Assembly (NCBI GenBank): GCA_963995505.1 | Contig: OZ023184.1 | Location: forward strand, 19,094,228 to 19,158,227 | DNA length: 64,000 nucleotides | Direction: 5' to 3' | Source: Hypericum androsaemum | Taxonomy: Eukaryota; Streptophyta; Magnoliopsida; Malpighiales; Hypericaceae | Part shown: piece after piece, positions 13,310 through 25,460 of the stretch | Position numbering within the stretch: the stretch's first letter is position 1 | How the letters are laid out: every line of letters starts with the position of its first letter | Notes under the pieces: generated by a model | Databases searched by the model: none | The model's input: only the letters and a program-made list of their open reading frames with translations | What the model was told of the DNA's origin: nothing | Made by a program: the position numbers and the translations under genes

Positions 13310-15171
13310 GCAGGCGAACATAAGCGGCAGGTACATATGTGATCAACAGTTTTACTTGGTTTTAATTTGTGACTCTGTATTACCTACCTTCTGTCATCTG
13401 GAAATTACTCGACATGCCAACATGCTTCTCTTCATTTGTTGGCATTGTCACTAGAATCACCAGCTGTTTTATTGTCTCTTTGTGACTTGGCTTCAAGTAG
13501 ACAGAAGACAGATTCATTCTCTCGTCCGAGCATCATGATGTGTATGTCCATATAGCTAGCTGTCACCAAAATTTGACGCATCACCTGGTTAACGTTCTTA
13601 TCAATTTTCTATGTAATAACCATGTCTTTTTTTTGTGTGTCATCAGATGGCATGCCTGGTAAACACATGAACTCCACTCGATTGCATTCACACCCTCGTT
13701 AGTCATCTCCGCTCAACAACAGCAATGTCTTGTTACATTTTCCCGACGCTTGCAAAATCGGTATCACCATGGAGATCGGAACTTCTCTTTCGTCGACCGC
13801 ACCACTGCACCTCCGAATACAGCAGCAGCAGCTGAAGTTCCAGAGTAGGAATTCGCCAAAATTTATTTGTACATATAGGCCATTCTGCGGCATGTAATAT
13901 TTGACGATAGAGCTTTGCATCTACTTCCCGGAAACGCGCCTAGAGGCAAATTGTTCTGGTGCCCTCCATGTCTTGTATTGCGCTGTTCGTGCGTCTAGGT
14001 ATTTAGTGAAAGTGGATGAAATCAATTTCGAGCTTAATATCATCTCAGGATAAACGAGGAAAGTTCACTTATTACTTGCCATTGCTACGACAAAGCATTG
14101 TCTTGCGCAATTCTCAAAATTGATATTGACCAAAAGTTCATGTTCCTGTCATGTAGGCACAGCGAAGCCAGAAATTTCCATGGGCCAAACTGACTTTTTT
14201 ACATTTTAATATTAAATTTTTGGGTTTGTCTAATTTTATACAGAATCAAGTTTACTTTTTTTTGGTGTGTACATGTAAAAAAATGTCATTTTTTAAAAAT
14301 TATCTAAGGACTAATGTTTTTAAAAATGACTTGAGAGACTTATTTTGTTCTCAGGATCGTGGTCGGAGTTTGTCAAATCAGAATCCATCGATTCAACTAA
14401 GTGAATTGGTCGATTCAACTGAGCTGATTAACAGTATGACCGTGGTAACCACCAATTTTTCGAGTGTTGGGATTGAATCGACCCATTTTGATTCATATGA
14501 TCATATCAATGATCAGACCACATTGCAAATCACATTTGTGGGTGGTTTAGCTAATGAACACCTCTTTTTTGGCCCTTGTATGTGTGCGTGTTTCATTAAG
14601 CCTAGTTTTATTTTAGCCCGTTGGGTTATTTGCGACATTTCCTAAATTGTCTTGCTATTTGATTATTTCTTGATCAGAAATTTCATAATTAGCTATTTTG
14701 ATCAGAAATTTCATAATTACTCTTGCTCACTTGCTACTTTTTATGTTCATTTTCTTCTGTTCTCAATCACATTTATTGTCGCCCCGTTCTTCTGAATATA
14801 AACACGTGGTAATGTAATAATTCCAGCTGGTATCTAAAATTTTAAAGTACGGACAAGTAACCCATACCATTGTAGGACCAATGTTAAAAAAAAGTGTGGT
14901 CCGACTAGTCAGACTGTAATCCGTCATAAACACCTTTATTTTCCCCTAATTCGGAGGACGGTTCGTCATTGTAGGCCTATGTTTTCATCTTCAAAACTAC
15001 ATAAACATTGAAGCATATAAAGAAGCACATGTGCGAGAGGTAAAATCAGCTACTGACAGCCTCAAGAAAAATATAGACCACGGCTCAATGTAACAAGAAG
15101 ATCACCTGGTGGTGAAGCACCCTCTGGTGCACGAAGTTGGTAAATCGTGTTCGCTTCGAAACGCGCATCGA
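13310..15171. other. Convergent intergenic region between TORL and CCB4
   Basis: This holds the 3' UTRs of two genes transcribed towards each other. At 14671-14722 a ~25-bp unit containing GATCAGAAATTTCATAATTA is tandemly duplicated. Around 14880-14930 a segment reading TTAAAAAAAAGTGTGGTCCG resembles one end of the hAT-type MITE at 37.7 kb and may be a decayed remnant. The 141-residue frame at 14220-14645 is not supported as a gene. Confidence 0.45.
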
Positions 15172-17035
15172 TCAGCTGCTGATTCCATGTTTAGCTATCA
15201 CAGCATCCAGCTTCTCTCCAACAAAAGTTATCCATGCCTGCAGTCAACTTGAAGACATACATGTAAGTTACTAAATTTTCTGAATTGAACACGTGAAATG
15301 CGGCAAGTTACAAGAGTAGTTCCGATACAAGAAGAGTATGACAAAAAAAATGTACCTGGTCAGAACTTGTGTAGCCCCTAATTGTGTTGCCACCGATCAA
15401 CATTATACCTCTGTGCCCGAGCGGCTGCAAAATCACAGCCTGGAACATGAAAAGTCAACTTCGGGATCTCAGAAATTGGTTTGGAGGTGTTAAAAAGAGG
15501 TGCTATAAGCACGCATGAGGTCTTCCAAGAAGTAAAACCTCGAGAAACAATCAGGAAAAATTCCCCCAAAAATGTTAAGAATTAGAATTCTAATTTACTT
15601 CTCAACACCAATCAATGAAGATTCCGGCCAAGTAATTACCTCCCTATCCCCTGTTCCAAAACTGATCTTGTGAACAAGAACCTGACTTGAAATGATTAGT
15701 TTGTATTTTCAAACTACTACGACATTGACCAGTCTGTTTGGTTCAACAGAGAAATGATTACCTGCGTGTTTGGTGGCAAAAAGGGAAGCTCGGACCTTCC
15801 AGGATATAAAGAAAGGTTGGCCAAATAGCTCTCTGCAAAGTATTCAGCAGATCATACATCTCTAGACCATAATGGAAGAAGATAAGCACCTAAATGGAGA
15901 GACAAAAGCGCCACTACAACTTACGAGCTCCAGATTTAATAACGGATTGATACAATGATCCTTCTACCAGATTGGCGGCCTCCACAGCCACTGCTTCGCC
16001 ATTCACCTGAGACGCAGCCGCCACACCGACTTGAAAAATACAAACGCAATCGTAGACAACAACCAGAGACCTGCAGCAAGTTGCAGCTGACAAAGACTCC
16101 CAGACCCTGAGATGCCCAGCAATTATCATTACCGGCAAAAGCTCTCGTCATCGAGATTACAGGAAACATCAAGAGTAGCGCAGAGGTAGATCGGAAGCTA
16201 AAAATAAACAACGCGCACATAGCCACAAAAACGAGGAAGAGTTCATAGTACCACAACAGCTCAGAGACTACATAGTCAGGGAGTTCGGATCGCATAAACC
16301 GGCACTCTACGCCTTCCGGATCCACCTAAGAAACCGCAACAAACGCGTTCCACGGATGATTAACATCAACGAAGCATCAATCAGTCAACAAATAAGAACA
16401 CAAAAAGTTTCCATTACCACGGTGATGGCCTTCGGCCGGATTGTGAGCCATACCAAACCGGCCAGAATGTTAGTAACCGCTAACCCTAATGTCAACAAAT
16501 CCGCCCTCGACTGTGAGCTGCAAAATTCCACACATTATTACATTACAACCGCAACAAAAAAAAACCGTCTCCGCATCTCTGAGTCGGTTCTGTCCACGTG
16601 GCGAGTCGTTACGAGAGATTCACCGAATAAAATGAGAATCGCTTCGACGAATCCAATTGGATGTACCTACTGGCGTCGGCAACGGGAGCTATCCCCGAAA
16701 CGGTACGGTTAAACAGAACGGCCAAGAGTGAGCCTCCGCCGACGTATATAGGCAAGCTGCGCACCGTTTCGTCGTTGTCGGACACCCAATCCGCCACCCG
16801 ATCCCTCCTCGGCTTCGGCCCTTTGTAACTGCCACTCGCCTAGAAGAACAAAAAAGACAAAACAAGTTCCTTATGTAACTACGAGGATGAAGCTTAGCAA
16901 AAAAGCCGTTGAGGCGCTAAAAAGGCGGAGGAGAATTACGAAGAGACGGGAGCTTCGGGGCGGAAACGACGGCGGGAGTGACCGTTTCGGGTGGTTCCAC
17001 GGGGTTGATTTGTGGAGGATTTTTCCCGCGTTCAT
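15172..17035 (-). CDS. CCB4: CCB4, cofactor assembly of complex C subunit B (chloroplast)
   Basis: CCB4 acts with CCB1, CCB2 and CCB3 in attaching haem c(i) to cytochrome b6 of the b6f complex in the thylakoid membrane. Nine exons join in frame on the minus strand: 17035-16883, 16839-16667, 16517-16418, 16325-16252, 16106-15925, 15832-15762, 15681-15640, 15439-15356 and 15237-15172, about 314 residues, close to the Arabidopsis length as I recall it. The N-terminal ~50 residues are Ser/Arg/Pro-rich and read as a transit peptide. Two hydrophobic stretches follow (GGGSLLAVLFNRTVSGIA and LGLAVTNILAGLVWLTI). Conserved phrases include SELLWVWESLSAATCCRSLV, NLSLYPGRSELPFLP and GIMLIGGNTIRGYTSSDQAW. 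The first exon and its donor are the least certain part; all other borders keep the frame. Confidence 0.9.
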
Positions 17036-17668
17036 TTTTTTTTGTTTCCGTTGTTTGTTTTTTTTTTTTGGTGGGATTAGCTTTTTCGTGGAGATAGAAT
17101 GGGAGAGGCTCTGGAGAAGGATTGGCCATGGGCGACGACGCCGTTTTGTTGCTAATCTGGACGGACCATAGATGAGATCAGTCCGGCCCATTGGGTTCAG
17201 TTTGTTTCTTTTTGGGGTCGAGATGTTCTGTCAATGGATCAGTTGTACCCGGTTTGGCTTGGAGATCTGGATCCGGATTTGGCTCCGTTAGATTTACATT
17301 ATTACCAAAATTAAACAGATCCGAATCCATGTATTTATCCTTGTGTATTGAATTTACAAAACATATTTACCCTTTATTACTTTTTGTATTATTCTTTTCT
17401 CGAATATAAAATAACATATTTAATACATGTGAAACTATGTTACATAATCGATTAATTCAAGTTTTAGTCGGGTTAAATTTTTGAAAGATAGAAAATCACA
17501 TCCAACAAGTATTTAATACTACATTTTTAAGAATTTGAACTCAAAACATGATTAAAGTAAAATAATTTAGATCCATAATATGATATGCATGTTACCTATA
17601 TTAGCTGCCGCAGCTTCCGTATGTACCAGTACCGATGAGAGCCAAGTGGCTGAAGCCTGACATCAATT
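17036..17668. other. Intergenic, 5' side of CCB4
   Basis: Probably contains the CCB4 promoter. No clear TATA element was identified and no other gene is supported; open frames on both strands at 16.9-17.4 kb are low-complexity. Confidence 0.4.
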
Positions 17669-19019
17669 GAGGATGCGGTGTGGTGTGGGTTTTTTTCCAA
17701 TATGTTATTGCAGTTAAAAAGTTTTACCAAAATGGAATTCTAAATTAAAGTTTTTCGGATTTGGTGTACCTAAAAAATGACTAAAAAAGACATAAGATGT
17801 CGTATTGCGGTAAAAAGACATTAAACGCATTCAGTCTTGCTAGTCTAAGGTGCTATCTCTTACTTCATTTAGATAGTTGGATTGATCTAAGGTATTACTT
17901 CGATGTGAAAGATCATAGGTTAAAATCTTCTTCTTATACTATTTTTTGTAATTTCATTTAAAGTAATAATCAGTAATCTACCTTAATTACAATAGATAAA
18001 AAAACTTCAATTACCGTAATTAAAAAAATGCGAGAGCGAAAATAAAAATCAAACAACGTATTTGACCAATTACTAACTCTCGATTACTTTGACGAGTATA
18101 AATTTTTTTGACAATGTAATTTTAAGAATTAGCAGAGTTAAATATTGTTATAATATTAGTGCACGATCCAAAATTTTAAAATAATATGATGAGTATGTAA
18201 ATTTTTAGCTATATAGACTTCTTGGTCAAATAATTATAATTTAATTAATTTTATATAATATTTCTGCCGGGTAGTAAACAAAGTAGCAATTAATACCATA
18301 GTTTTAAAATATGGATTTTGGTCCGTCCTCTGGGTCGTCTGATCTGACCGGTCGAACCAAAAATTTTTGTAATTTATTTTACCATTATTCGATATTATAT
18401 AGATCAAAATACTCGAAATATAGGTTTTTAATTCATATTTTAGAAATATCAACCAATTTATATCATATAAAATATACTTTTTTTGTTAATTTGGAGAAAT
18501 CGAGCATATGATACAATTTTTTTATTTTTATTTTTTCTGATTTGGATAAAATCTGGTCAGACCGGGTAGGTCGAGTCAAAAACCAGGACAAACTGCTATG
18601 TCCGACTGGATTTTTGGGGATTCGACTGAAGGCCGTATAATTCATGAAAATGGCCCGCTTTCTAGGGTGATTCCTGGTCCGACCGGTCGGACCTTATTTC
18701 TTAAAACAATGATAAATACCATGCTTTGGGATAAGAGGCAGCGTCTCTCGCTAGGTTCAACGCATTAAATGTCTTTACCACAATACGAGATCTTATATCG
18801 TATTTTTACAGAATACAACCTTTTTAGATGTTTGATGCATACGATAAAAAAAGTTGTGTTGTGGTACGAAAAAAAATCGTAATTTGACATGGACAGTAGA
18901 TTGAGAAAACTTTAATTTTGGACCCTTTTTATTAAAACTTTCCGAATCGGGGACACTTGATTGGGCAAAAACCCTGTGGTGTGATTCCACCAAAAAAAAT
19001 AGAGGATGTGGTGTGGGTA
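17669..19019. mobile_element. Candidate inverted-repeat element flanked by a direct repeat
   Basis: The direct repeat GAGGATG(C/T)GGTGTGG flanks this stretch, near 17669 and 19000. Inside it, the left ~170 bp resemble the inverted right ~250 bp; for example AAATTAAAGTTTT and a segment with TCGTATTG(C/T)GGTAAA occur in both arms. The left inner end is T-rich and the right A-rich. A hAT-type MITE (18.3-18.7 kb) is nested within it. Whether this is a TIR element or a retroposon is unclear. Confidence 0.4.
18289..18719. mobile_element. hAT-type MITE, copy 1
   Basis: The element (18297-18711) has short terminal inverted repeats of the form CATAGTTTTAAAA / CATTGTTTTAAGA. Candidate 8-bp target duplications ATTAATAC and ATAAATAC match at 7 of 8. 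Near both ends it carries GGTCCG and GACCGGTCGG motifs shared with the better preserved copy at 37.7-38.2 kb. It encodes no protein. Confidence 0.65.
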
Positions 19020-19364
19020 ACATTTGACCGGGATGGGGACACAATACATTGACATGCACTTTTGAAAAACAAACACAGTAGAAATAATTGAAAATAGAGA
19101 AAAAAATGACTTTAGTATATGTGTTTTGGCTATTTAATACTTATATTTTTGTGATTTAAAAATGACCAAAATAGTTCTTTGTGATTTCATGGACTGACTT
19201 ATTATTGAAATTTTTTTGGTTTTTATGAAACAACACAGATTTGATCAACTTCCGAGTCATTTTTTAAAACTATGCACATGTGTCAAATTGTCAAGGCAAT
19301 AAAATGTACTTTATTTGGACGACTTCTGTTCAAAGCTAGAAAAAAAGTAGTCTTTATAAAAAAA

Positions 19365-20165
19365 AGAGTAAATTACCCCTAATTTTCTGGCATTTAGTGA
19401 AATAGACGATGGCACCTTTGTAGTTTCGATATTGATTATGTTGTCCCTGTAGTTCGGTTTTACTATATTATGGAATCTCTGGCTGACATTATTGATCAAT
19501 TTTTTATTTTATATTCGAAATGACGATTATACTCATACTCTGGTCAACCAAAAGTCCCCGTCATTTTCTTCGGTCATTTTTTATGTGACAACCGACATCG
19601 ACCCAAAATAAAAAAGCGAGATTTGAGACTACTCTCAAGATCTGGGAAGAAAAAATCGAATTAGAACATCCAGCAATCACGATACCAACATTAACATCCT
19701 CATCCATCAAATTACATATTTGACCCGTGAATGGCCGCCATTGTGGTTGACGTCTGAGGGGAGGGAGGGGGAATAAAGGATCAAACATCGCCGTTTGTGG
19801 TTGTCGGCCGGGACCACCCAAATAGCCCCCTCTAGATCATCATCTCTCTCCCTCCCGCAGCTTGCGAAATTCCTCTTTGTGGTCGGGAATCCATCACCGG
19901 GGCGGTATCGATCGTGGTCGGCGAGGAATTGGTCGTGGTCGGCGTCGTCGTCGTTTGTCGGGAGGAAATTAATGATTTTATATTTTTGTTAAGGGTAAAA
20001 AAGTTATTTCAATGATAAAAAATGGTCGATGACATTAACAAAAGATCCGAGAGTATAATAAAATTAAACTATATGGACAATAAAATTAATATCAAAACTA
20101 CAGGAGTGTTAGAATCTATTTCACCAAACAACCCGAGCTTAAGGATAATTTACCCTAAAAACCAT
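19365..20165. mobile_element. Foldback/MITE-like inverted repeat
   Basis: Arms of about 170 bp (approx. 19368-19560 and 19975-20160) are imperfect inverted copies: both read roughly AGGGTAAATTA...GTGAAATAGA outwards-in. The ~410-bp centre is more G/C-rich and non-coding. No clear target duplication was found. Confidence 0.5.
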
Positions 20166-21052
20166 GGGAAAATTTATGGGTACGGGCATCCACTCCACCA
20201 CTCACATCCAAAGGTCGAGAGGCAAAGACAGAGAAAGAGGCAGGGTAAGCAAAGACCGAAAAAAGCCTACTCCGATATATCCGTATTTTTGGATGATTAA
20301 TAACAATCGTGAGACTATTTGTCTCCTCGTTTACAAAAAAATATAAAGATCGAAATGGAGAGTAATTTTCCAGTATTTTTGCATTTAAATGATGATGATA
20401 ATTTTTACTGTATTTGAATTAATAATTTTTTATTGAATTTAGAAGAGGAAAATAATTCGGCAAGGAATATAGTAAGACATACAAAGTAAAACTTTTATTA
20501 ATCAGTTAAATATTTTTGGTTCACGACAAATATTATAGTTTCAAGCAAAAAATGACACCATACATTACATAATGACAAATTTATGAGAAAATTTAACTTA
20601 ACTAAGAGGTTTTGACTTTGAGTTATTGGAATGTAATATTATAAATTTTTATTAAAGATAGTTTTATTATTATTCAAAATTTTTATCAAGCTCGAACTTA
20701 AATTAATTAATGAAATGAGTGTCGAATTAATTAAGAAATCTCAGATTTGGATTATTAATGATGCAACAATGTTAAATACCATTAAGAAGTTTTGTCATTA
20801 TTCATGAATTATATTCTAATCAAATCTGAATTAATCTATCAAATGAGTATCTGAATACGAGAAATTTCAAAATTTTATTTATAATGTAGGTGATGGGTGG
20901 AGCCCATAGTTTCACATCATCCACAACCAGATCATCCACCACAATATTGATGGGGTAATTAAATAACACGGGGGACACAGAGGTAGAGACAAAATCTCTC
21001 TCAATGGAGGCAGGGGATATGCCAAGTCGACGGTGGAGAGACACCGGGAGAT
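20166..21052. other. Intergenic DNA left of the giant MULE
   Basis: A/T-rich with no supported gene. A short frame starting ATGGAGGCAGGGGATATG at 21005 runs into the MULE insertion point; I cannot tell whether it belongs to a former gene. Confidence 0.4.
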
Positions 21053-21061
21053 TTTTCAAAA
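21053..21061. repeat. Left candidate 9-bp target duplication of the MULE
   Basis: TTTTCAAAA directly precedes the left inverted repeat. The base run after the right end (36919-36927) is TTTTGGAAA, a match at 7 of 9 positions. Nine bases is the usual Mutator target-duplication length. Confidence 0.5.
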
Positions 21062-21136
21062 GGGGGTTGATTTCCCTGGCAATTCCCTGAATGGGGTTGT
21101 CAGGGAATGTATTCCTTGTCTGGAGTTGAGCTGGAA

Positions 21137-21345
21137 ACCGCTACGGTCGGAGCATTTTTTGGTTACCAAAAATCGCTCCCGTGGGGGCGTTATTTCTTAT
21201 ACCAAAAACCACTCCGGGCGGACCGATTTGTTTCATGCGACAAACCGTTCCCGACGGACCGTTTTCTTTCATGCCACAAAACGCTCCCACGGGAGTGTTT
21301 TCTCTCATGCCACAAAACGCTCCCGCGGGAGCGTTTTCTGTCATG
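21137..21345. repeat. Palindrome array 1 (left TIR)
   Basis: About five units at roughly 40-45 bp spacing, each a G/C-rich palindrome with T/A-rich flanks. The best unit is a perfect 24-bp palindrome at 21314-21337, with core CGCTCCCGCGGGAGCG between runs of A and T. The spacers repeat CATGCCACAAAA-like text. Confidence 0.85.
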
Positions 21346-21699
21346 CCAAAACCTTTTTGGAGCAATTTTTTTACCAAAAATTCCACCAATTTAATTCCAA
21401 TTGTCCCATTTAAACCAGACCCCGGATTATATACGTAAGCTTGCAATAAATCTCTTAAATTTTTTTCGTAATAAATCTCAGATTCCATTATTTTTTTAAC
21501 TTTTACCTGTATAATATATAATATATATGGTAGTATAAGTTATTGGGCAATTAACATCTGTAATAACGAGTCCACCCCGGTAAAACATCCACAATATACG
21601 ATAGAAACTTTTAATTTATTTTGTTAATTATCTGAAAACTAGAAAATTAAAATTGAAGGCTTAAAAAATAATAAAGCAACGAAAACTCATTACAAAAAT

Positions 21700-21862
21700 G
21701 CTGCCACAAACCGCTGTCCGGGGAGCGTTTTGTTTTTAACCAGAAACCGCTCCCGGGGAAGCGGTTTGAGGTAAAATTTTTGGGTAAAAAAAAGCCACCG
21801 GGGGGCGAATTTTTGGTTAAAAATAAAACGCTCCCCCGGGAGCGGTTTTTGGTTGAATAGAA
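21700..21862. repeat. Palindrome array 2 (left TIR)
   Basis: Three to four units of the same family, e.g. CGCTCCCCCGGGAGCGG near 21830, in T/A-rich spacers containing TTTTTGGT. It is inverted at about 36120-36275 in the right TIR. Confidence 0.8.
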
Positions 21863-22354
21863 AAATTTTTGGTAAAAAACAAAACACCTGTTTGTGGTAC
21901 AATTTTTATACCAAACATTCCATCAAACCGGCCAAAAACCGGTCCACAGCGTTTTGAATATACCAAAAATCCACGGACCATTTTTTTATCCCGCAATTCA
22001 ATTCCAATTGTCTCATTTAAACGGTCTTAACCATCATACATGTAAGCTTGCAAAAAATCTCTTAAATTTTTGTCGTCATATATTTCCATAAATCTCAGAT
22101 TTTATTAATTTTCTAACTTTTACATCTATTGTATATATGGTATTATGTTATTGCGCAAAAAATTGACAACATACAATAGAAACTTTAAATTTATTTTATT
22201 AATTATCTAAAAATTAGAAAATTAAAATTAAAATAAACCGCCTCAATGGCTAAAAAATAATAAAGCAAAACAATATATTACAACAATCTCTAGTATGAGT
22301 ACATTTTTACCGAATTCAAGGAACAATAAAGCAATACATATAGAGATTATATTC

Positions 22355-22844
22355 TCAAGTTGATGAAGTTTTGCCATGTTTCTTGAACACTTTGATGACG
22401 TTCTCATTAGTACCCTTAAGTAATTTTTGGCCATCCCCAGTATCATCCACTTTGACCTAATAAAATAACACATTAGTAAGTCAATATTTTTTCAAACCAT
22501 TTTATGGTATCATATGAGAGTGATAAAATATCTTACATTTTTTAGAACCAACACACATCCAGCAGCAACACTACCTGTGGAGTCACGTATGATACCAAAA
22601 AGACTACCGGTAGGGTCCACTAAAATCAAAATGCCCTTAGGAACGAATGTTTTCATATACAATACCATCTACAATACAAACACGAATAATACTTTATGTG
22701 GTTATTTTTTCTGAGATTTTATAGACAAATTGAATTTCTGTAAAATATTACCTGTGAAATTATACTACCACCGGGCATCTTATTGAACTCCTCAATAGGT
22801 ATCCCAATAAAGGTATTTCCAATTAGCATACCTAAAAAAATATG

Positions 22845-22893
<49 letters not shown>

Positions 22894-23241
22894 CCACAAT
22901 AAAAATGTAATAAGACAATTTAGGTAATAACATGTGATACCTTGAGCCTTATCAAAGTGAACTACTGATGTCCATGGATCTCTTTTGAAAATTTCATCAC
23001 TACGCTTCGGGACAAGAGGTAGACAACGTTTAGGGAGATTTTTTTTGTAGTCCTTCGGTTTGCCTTGAAGCTCTAGCCGTCGATCTTTAATACATTGTTT
23101 CATATCAAAATGTGAGCCATAAATTTTTTTATAATCTATACACTGACATTGAGGAGAAAGCTGGGATAGTGACAATGGACATTAAGATTCTTCTTCGCTC
23201 TCTATGTCTATATATTCTTCCCAATTTTGTGATGGATTCAT
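22355..23241 (-). pseudogene. HROB-like OB-fold protein, copy 1 (one premature stop)
   Basis: HROB (C17orf53) is an OB-fold protein that acts with MCM8-MCM9 in homologous recombination. Exons 23241-22941, 22831-22752, 22668-22537 and 22456-22355 join in frame to 204 codons. The diagnostic OB-fold strands are LVDPTGSLFGIIRDSTG, AAGCVLVLKNVKV and NENVIKVFKKH. An acidic N-terminus (NWEEYIDIESEEES) precedes a central PWTSVVHFDKAQG segment. A TAA at codon 20 interrupts exon 1, where the second copy has TAT. The intron that splits the second copy just before DPTG is absent here. It lies head-to-head with copy 2, inside the left half of the MULE. The HROB assignment rests on remembered motif similarity, not a profile search. 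Confidence 0.65.
22846..22891. repeat. (TA)n microsatellite in an HROB-like intron
   Basis: An AT run broken by single G bases, located in intron 1 of the minus-strand HROB-like gene. Confidence 0.9.
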
Positions 23242-23689
23242 TTTCTAAAGTTTTGAGATTTTGAAGGTGCGAAAGAATGATGATGTTCACACATATATAT
23301 AGATCGGATTGCCCTTATCCCTAGTATGTAAAATCCAAATCTACTTAGTGCTTCTTATAAAGATGTAAAAATCTAAGCAAATTTATTTAAAATGTCTTAT
23401 AGTCGGCGTGTTAACATAAAATGCTGTTATTAGAGCGTGGTACCAAAACTGCTGAAACTTTAGCATTTTCAGGCCTTCTCTACTATAACCCATTTGTTTG
23501 TCTAATTTGTGCTACATCATGTCTTACCCTACAAAAATTGGGATTCTTATCCAAAATTGGGATTCTTTATGATAAATCTAAATAATCTAACAACTCTATA
23601 TATATGCATGTATACAACAATTTTCTTTCACACCTTTTGCAGCTTTTCCAAATCAACTCATCTTTTATAAAAAATTGTTACTCCAAAAA
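23242..23689. promoter_or_regulatory. Shared upstream region of the two HROB-like genes
   Basis: About 450 bp separate the two divergent coding regions, so it presumably carries both promoters. TATA-like ATATATATAGAT (near 23291) and CTATATATATGC (near 23596) face the two genes. I see no CGCTCCC palindrome here. Function is inferred from position only. Confidence 0.4.
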
Positions 23690-24655
23690 AGGGATCCATT
23701 AAATAATTGGGAAGATTATTTACAATTGGATAGCGATGATGAATCGTATTATTCTTTGTCCCTAACACAATCTCTTCCTCCTCAACCTCGAACTAGTAGG
23801 ATCGCTGGTACTGCTGGCCACTACCAAAATGCTACACGAAGGGCGTTAGCTAATCGTCGTGATGGCATTAGCTCCCATCCTGAACTGACAACTCAGCAGG
23901 CCATTTATAGAGAATTTACCAACCCAATCTCTGACGACATTTTTGAAACAGATCCATGGACAACAGCAATTTCCTATATAATGGCTCAAGGTATGATGCA
24001 CAACATCTTCTATAATTTCTTTTTATTTGTCGTAATATGATATTAAAAATATTATGTTATTTTAATAGGTTTGGTAGATAGAGATATTTTTATGACCACT
24101 ATTGATGAGGCTAAACACACCAGAGATGTGCATAAAATTATGCAGGTACAACAAAATTGTTATATATTAATATATTTGATTATTTTTCATATGTAACATT
24201 TTATAACATGCATATTTTATAATTGTTGTAGATGGTTGCGATGGTCGAAATTTTTACTTCTAATGGTTTAGGTGATGCCATGGTAGTTTTGAAGGTATAA
24301 TGATAATAATTTTAAATATCCCCATAATTACTATATTTTTGACTACTTTAATTAATTTAATTTTTTAAGGACCCAACCGGTACGCTGCCTGGTAGCATAC
24401 ATCACCGTATCTTCACTGAGAGAAATTTTGTGATTGGTGCTAGATGTGCAATAATATTATCAAATGTGAGTATATCCATTTAGCGATGAAATATTACATG
24501 ACATTATTATTATCAGTACATTTATGTAACAAATATTTATTGCTATTTTTTTCAACAGTTTGTCGTTTGGGCTCCATTGCAGCGGAATGTGTTCTGCGGT
24601 AACATAACCATCAATAATGTGGTGGCAGTGTTTGCACTTGGTTCAACCATGTAAC
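23690..24655 (+). pseudogene. HROB-like OB-fold protein, copy 2 (frameshift, start codon lost)
   Basis: Paralogue of the divergent neighbour. Exons (~23690-23990, 24069-24145, 24232-24294, 24370-24465, 24559-24655) keep the frame up to the last. The OB-fold core reads DPTGTLPGSIHHRIF, IGARCAIILSN and then NITINNVVAVF. Two lesions are visible. The codon matching the neighbour's ATG is AGG (before DPLNNWEDYL), and the last exon has one base too many around 24600, giving an immediate TAA at 24601-24603 and moving NITINNVV to another frame. The N-terminal acidic stretch (LQLDSDDES) and the PWTTAISYIMAQG segment align with copy 1. An upstream start elsewhere cannot be excluded. Confidence 0.65.
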
Positions 24656-25036
24656 CATATGAGAGTGTGATTTTATGTACTTTTGTCTACATTTTGCGAT
24701 GATGTGTTTTCCCGATTATGTAATAGAAACAATGTGTTGTTATTAAATATATTTTTATGGAATGTTATACGCTGTTTTAAGAAAGTAACAACCATATAAC
24801 CTGAAATAAAAAATACTAGCATCCATATCAAATAACACAACAGAATACATAACAATAATCTCTAAAACCAAATAGTAGTATCAAAATAATACTATAAATA
24901 GATAATTTTCTGATGACTTAATCGATTTTTTAAGGACTTCAAATTTGTCGTTGGAAGGCATCTTTATTTATTAACAACCTTTAAATCACTAGACAAGAGT
25001 AGTCTTGTCCGAATAGTACAGTCATGACTAATAACA
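24656..25036. other. Intergenic within the MULE
   Basis: A/T-rich DNA after the second HROB-like gene. No gene or clear motif is seen. Confidence 0.4.
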
Positions 25037-25460
25037 TCCAAAGAGTAATAGCATCAGCTATATTGATTCGTATTCAAAAACTAATATTTCACTCTACAAA
25101 AAGTACGAGGGCCAGGGCTAGGTTTGTCATTTTTAGTAATAGTGTGCCTTTGCTTTCACTTTAGTAATATGTAATAATATTCGACAAAAAATATTGTTGT
25201 CTTAGCTTTCACTTTCCAAAAAGTATATTGCACCTATTGTCCAAAGAGTAATAGCATCACCTATATTGATTCATATTCAAAAAGTAATATTTTACTCTAC
25301 AAAAAGTACGAGGGCCATTCAGAGGCACGTTAGGGCTAGGTTTGTCTTTTTTTAGTAATAGTGTGTCCTGAGCACATTGATGTGTCTTGTCATTCAATTC
25401 ACAGGCCTGTTAGGTCTCACAGGCAGTCTTTAGGGCTATTTTTGTCGTATTTTAGTAATA
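25037..25460. repeat. Imperfect tandem duplication within the MULE
   Basis: The segment 25037-25142 (containing CAAAGAGTAATAGCATCA and AAAAGTACGAGGGCCA) recurs at 25229-25372, about 190 bp on. A third partial copy containing TTTTAGTAATAGTGTGCCT lies near 25420-25460. It is non-coding. Confidence 0.75.

Larger units (their letters stand above)
21062..22157 (+). repeat. Left terminal inverted repeat of the MULE
   Basis: About 1.1 kb that reappears inverted at 35816-36918. It contains two arrays of the CGCTCCC/GGGAGCG palindrome (21137-21345 and 21700-21862), each present in the partner repeat. Long open frames in this stretch, on both strands, come from the repeat structure and are not genes. 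Confidence 0.88.

Noticed and set aside
13248..13454. Extension of the TORL protein in another frame (DLADLNHSVYRQ...)
   Set aside because: It would need a frameshift at the end of exon 4; the family motif before it already ends the main frame cleanly, so I kept the stop at 13309.
14220..14645. 141-residue frame between TORL and CCB4
   Set aside because: No domain and A/T-driven composition, in a region with decayed MITE remnants.
21137..21345. CRISPR-like look of regularly spaced palindromic repeats
   Set aside because: The spacers are repeats themselves, the window is plant nuclear DNA and the array sits in a transposon TIR.
21033..21488. Protein-like frames in the left TIR and their mirror at 36456-36873
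   Set aside because: They arise from the repeated palindromes in the TIR, read in several frames on both strands, and have no domain.
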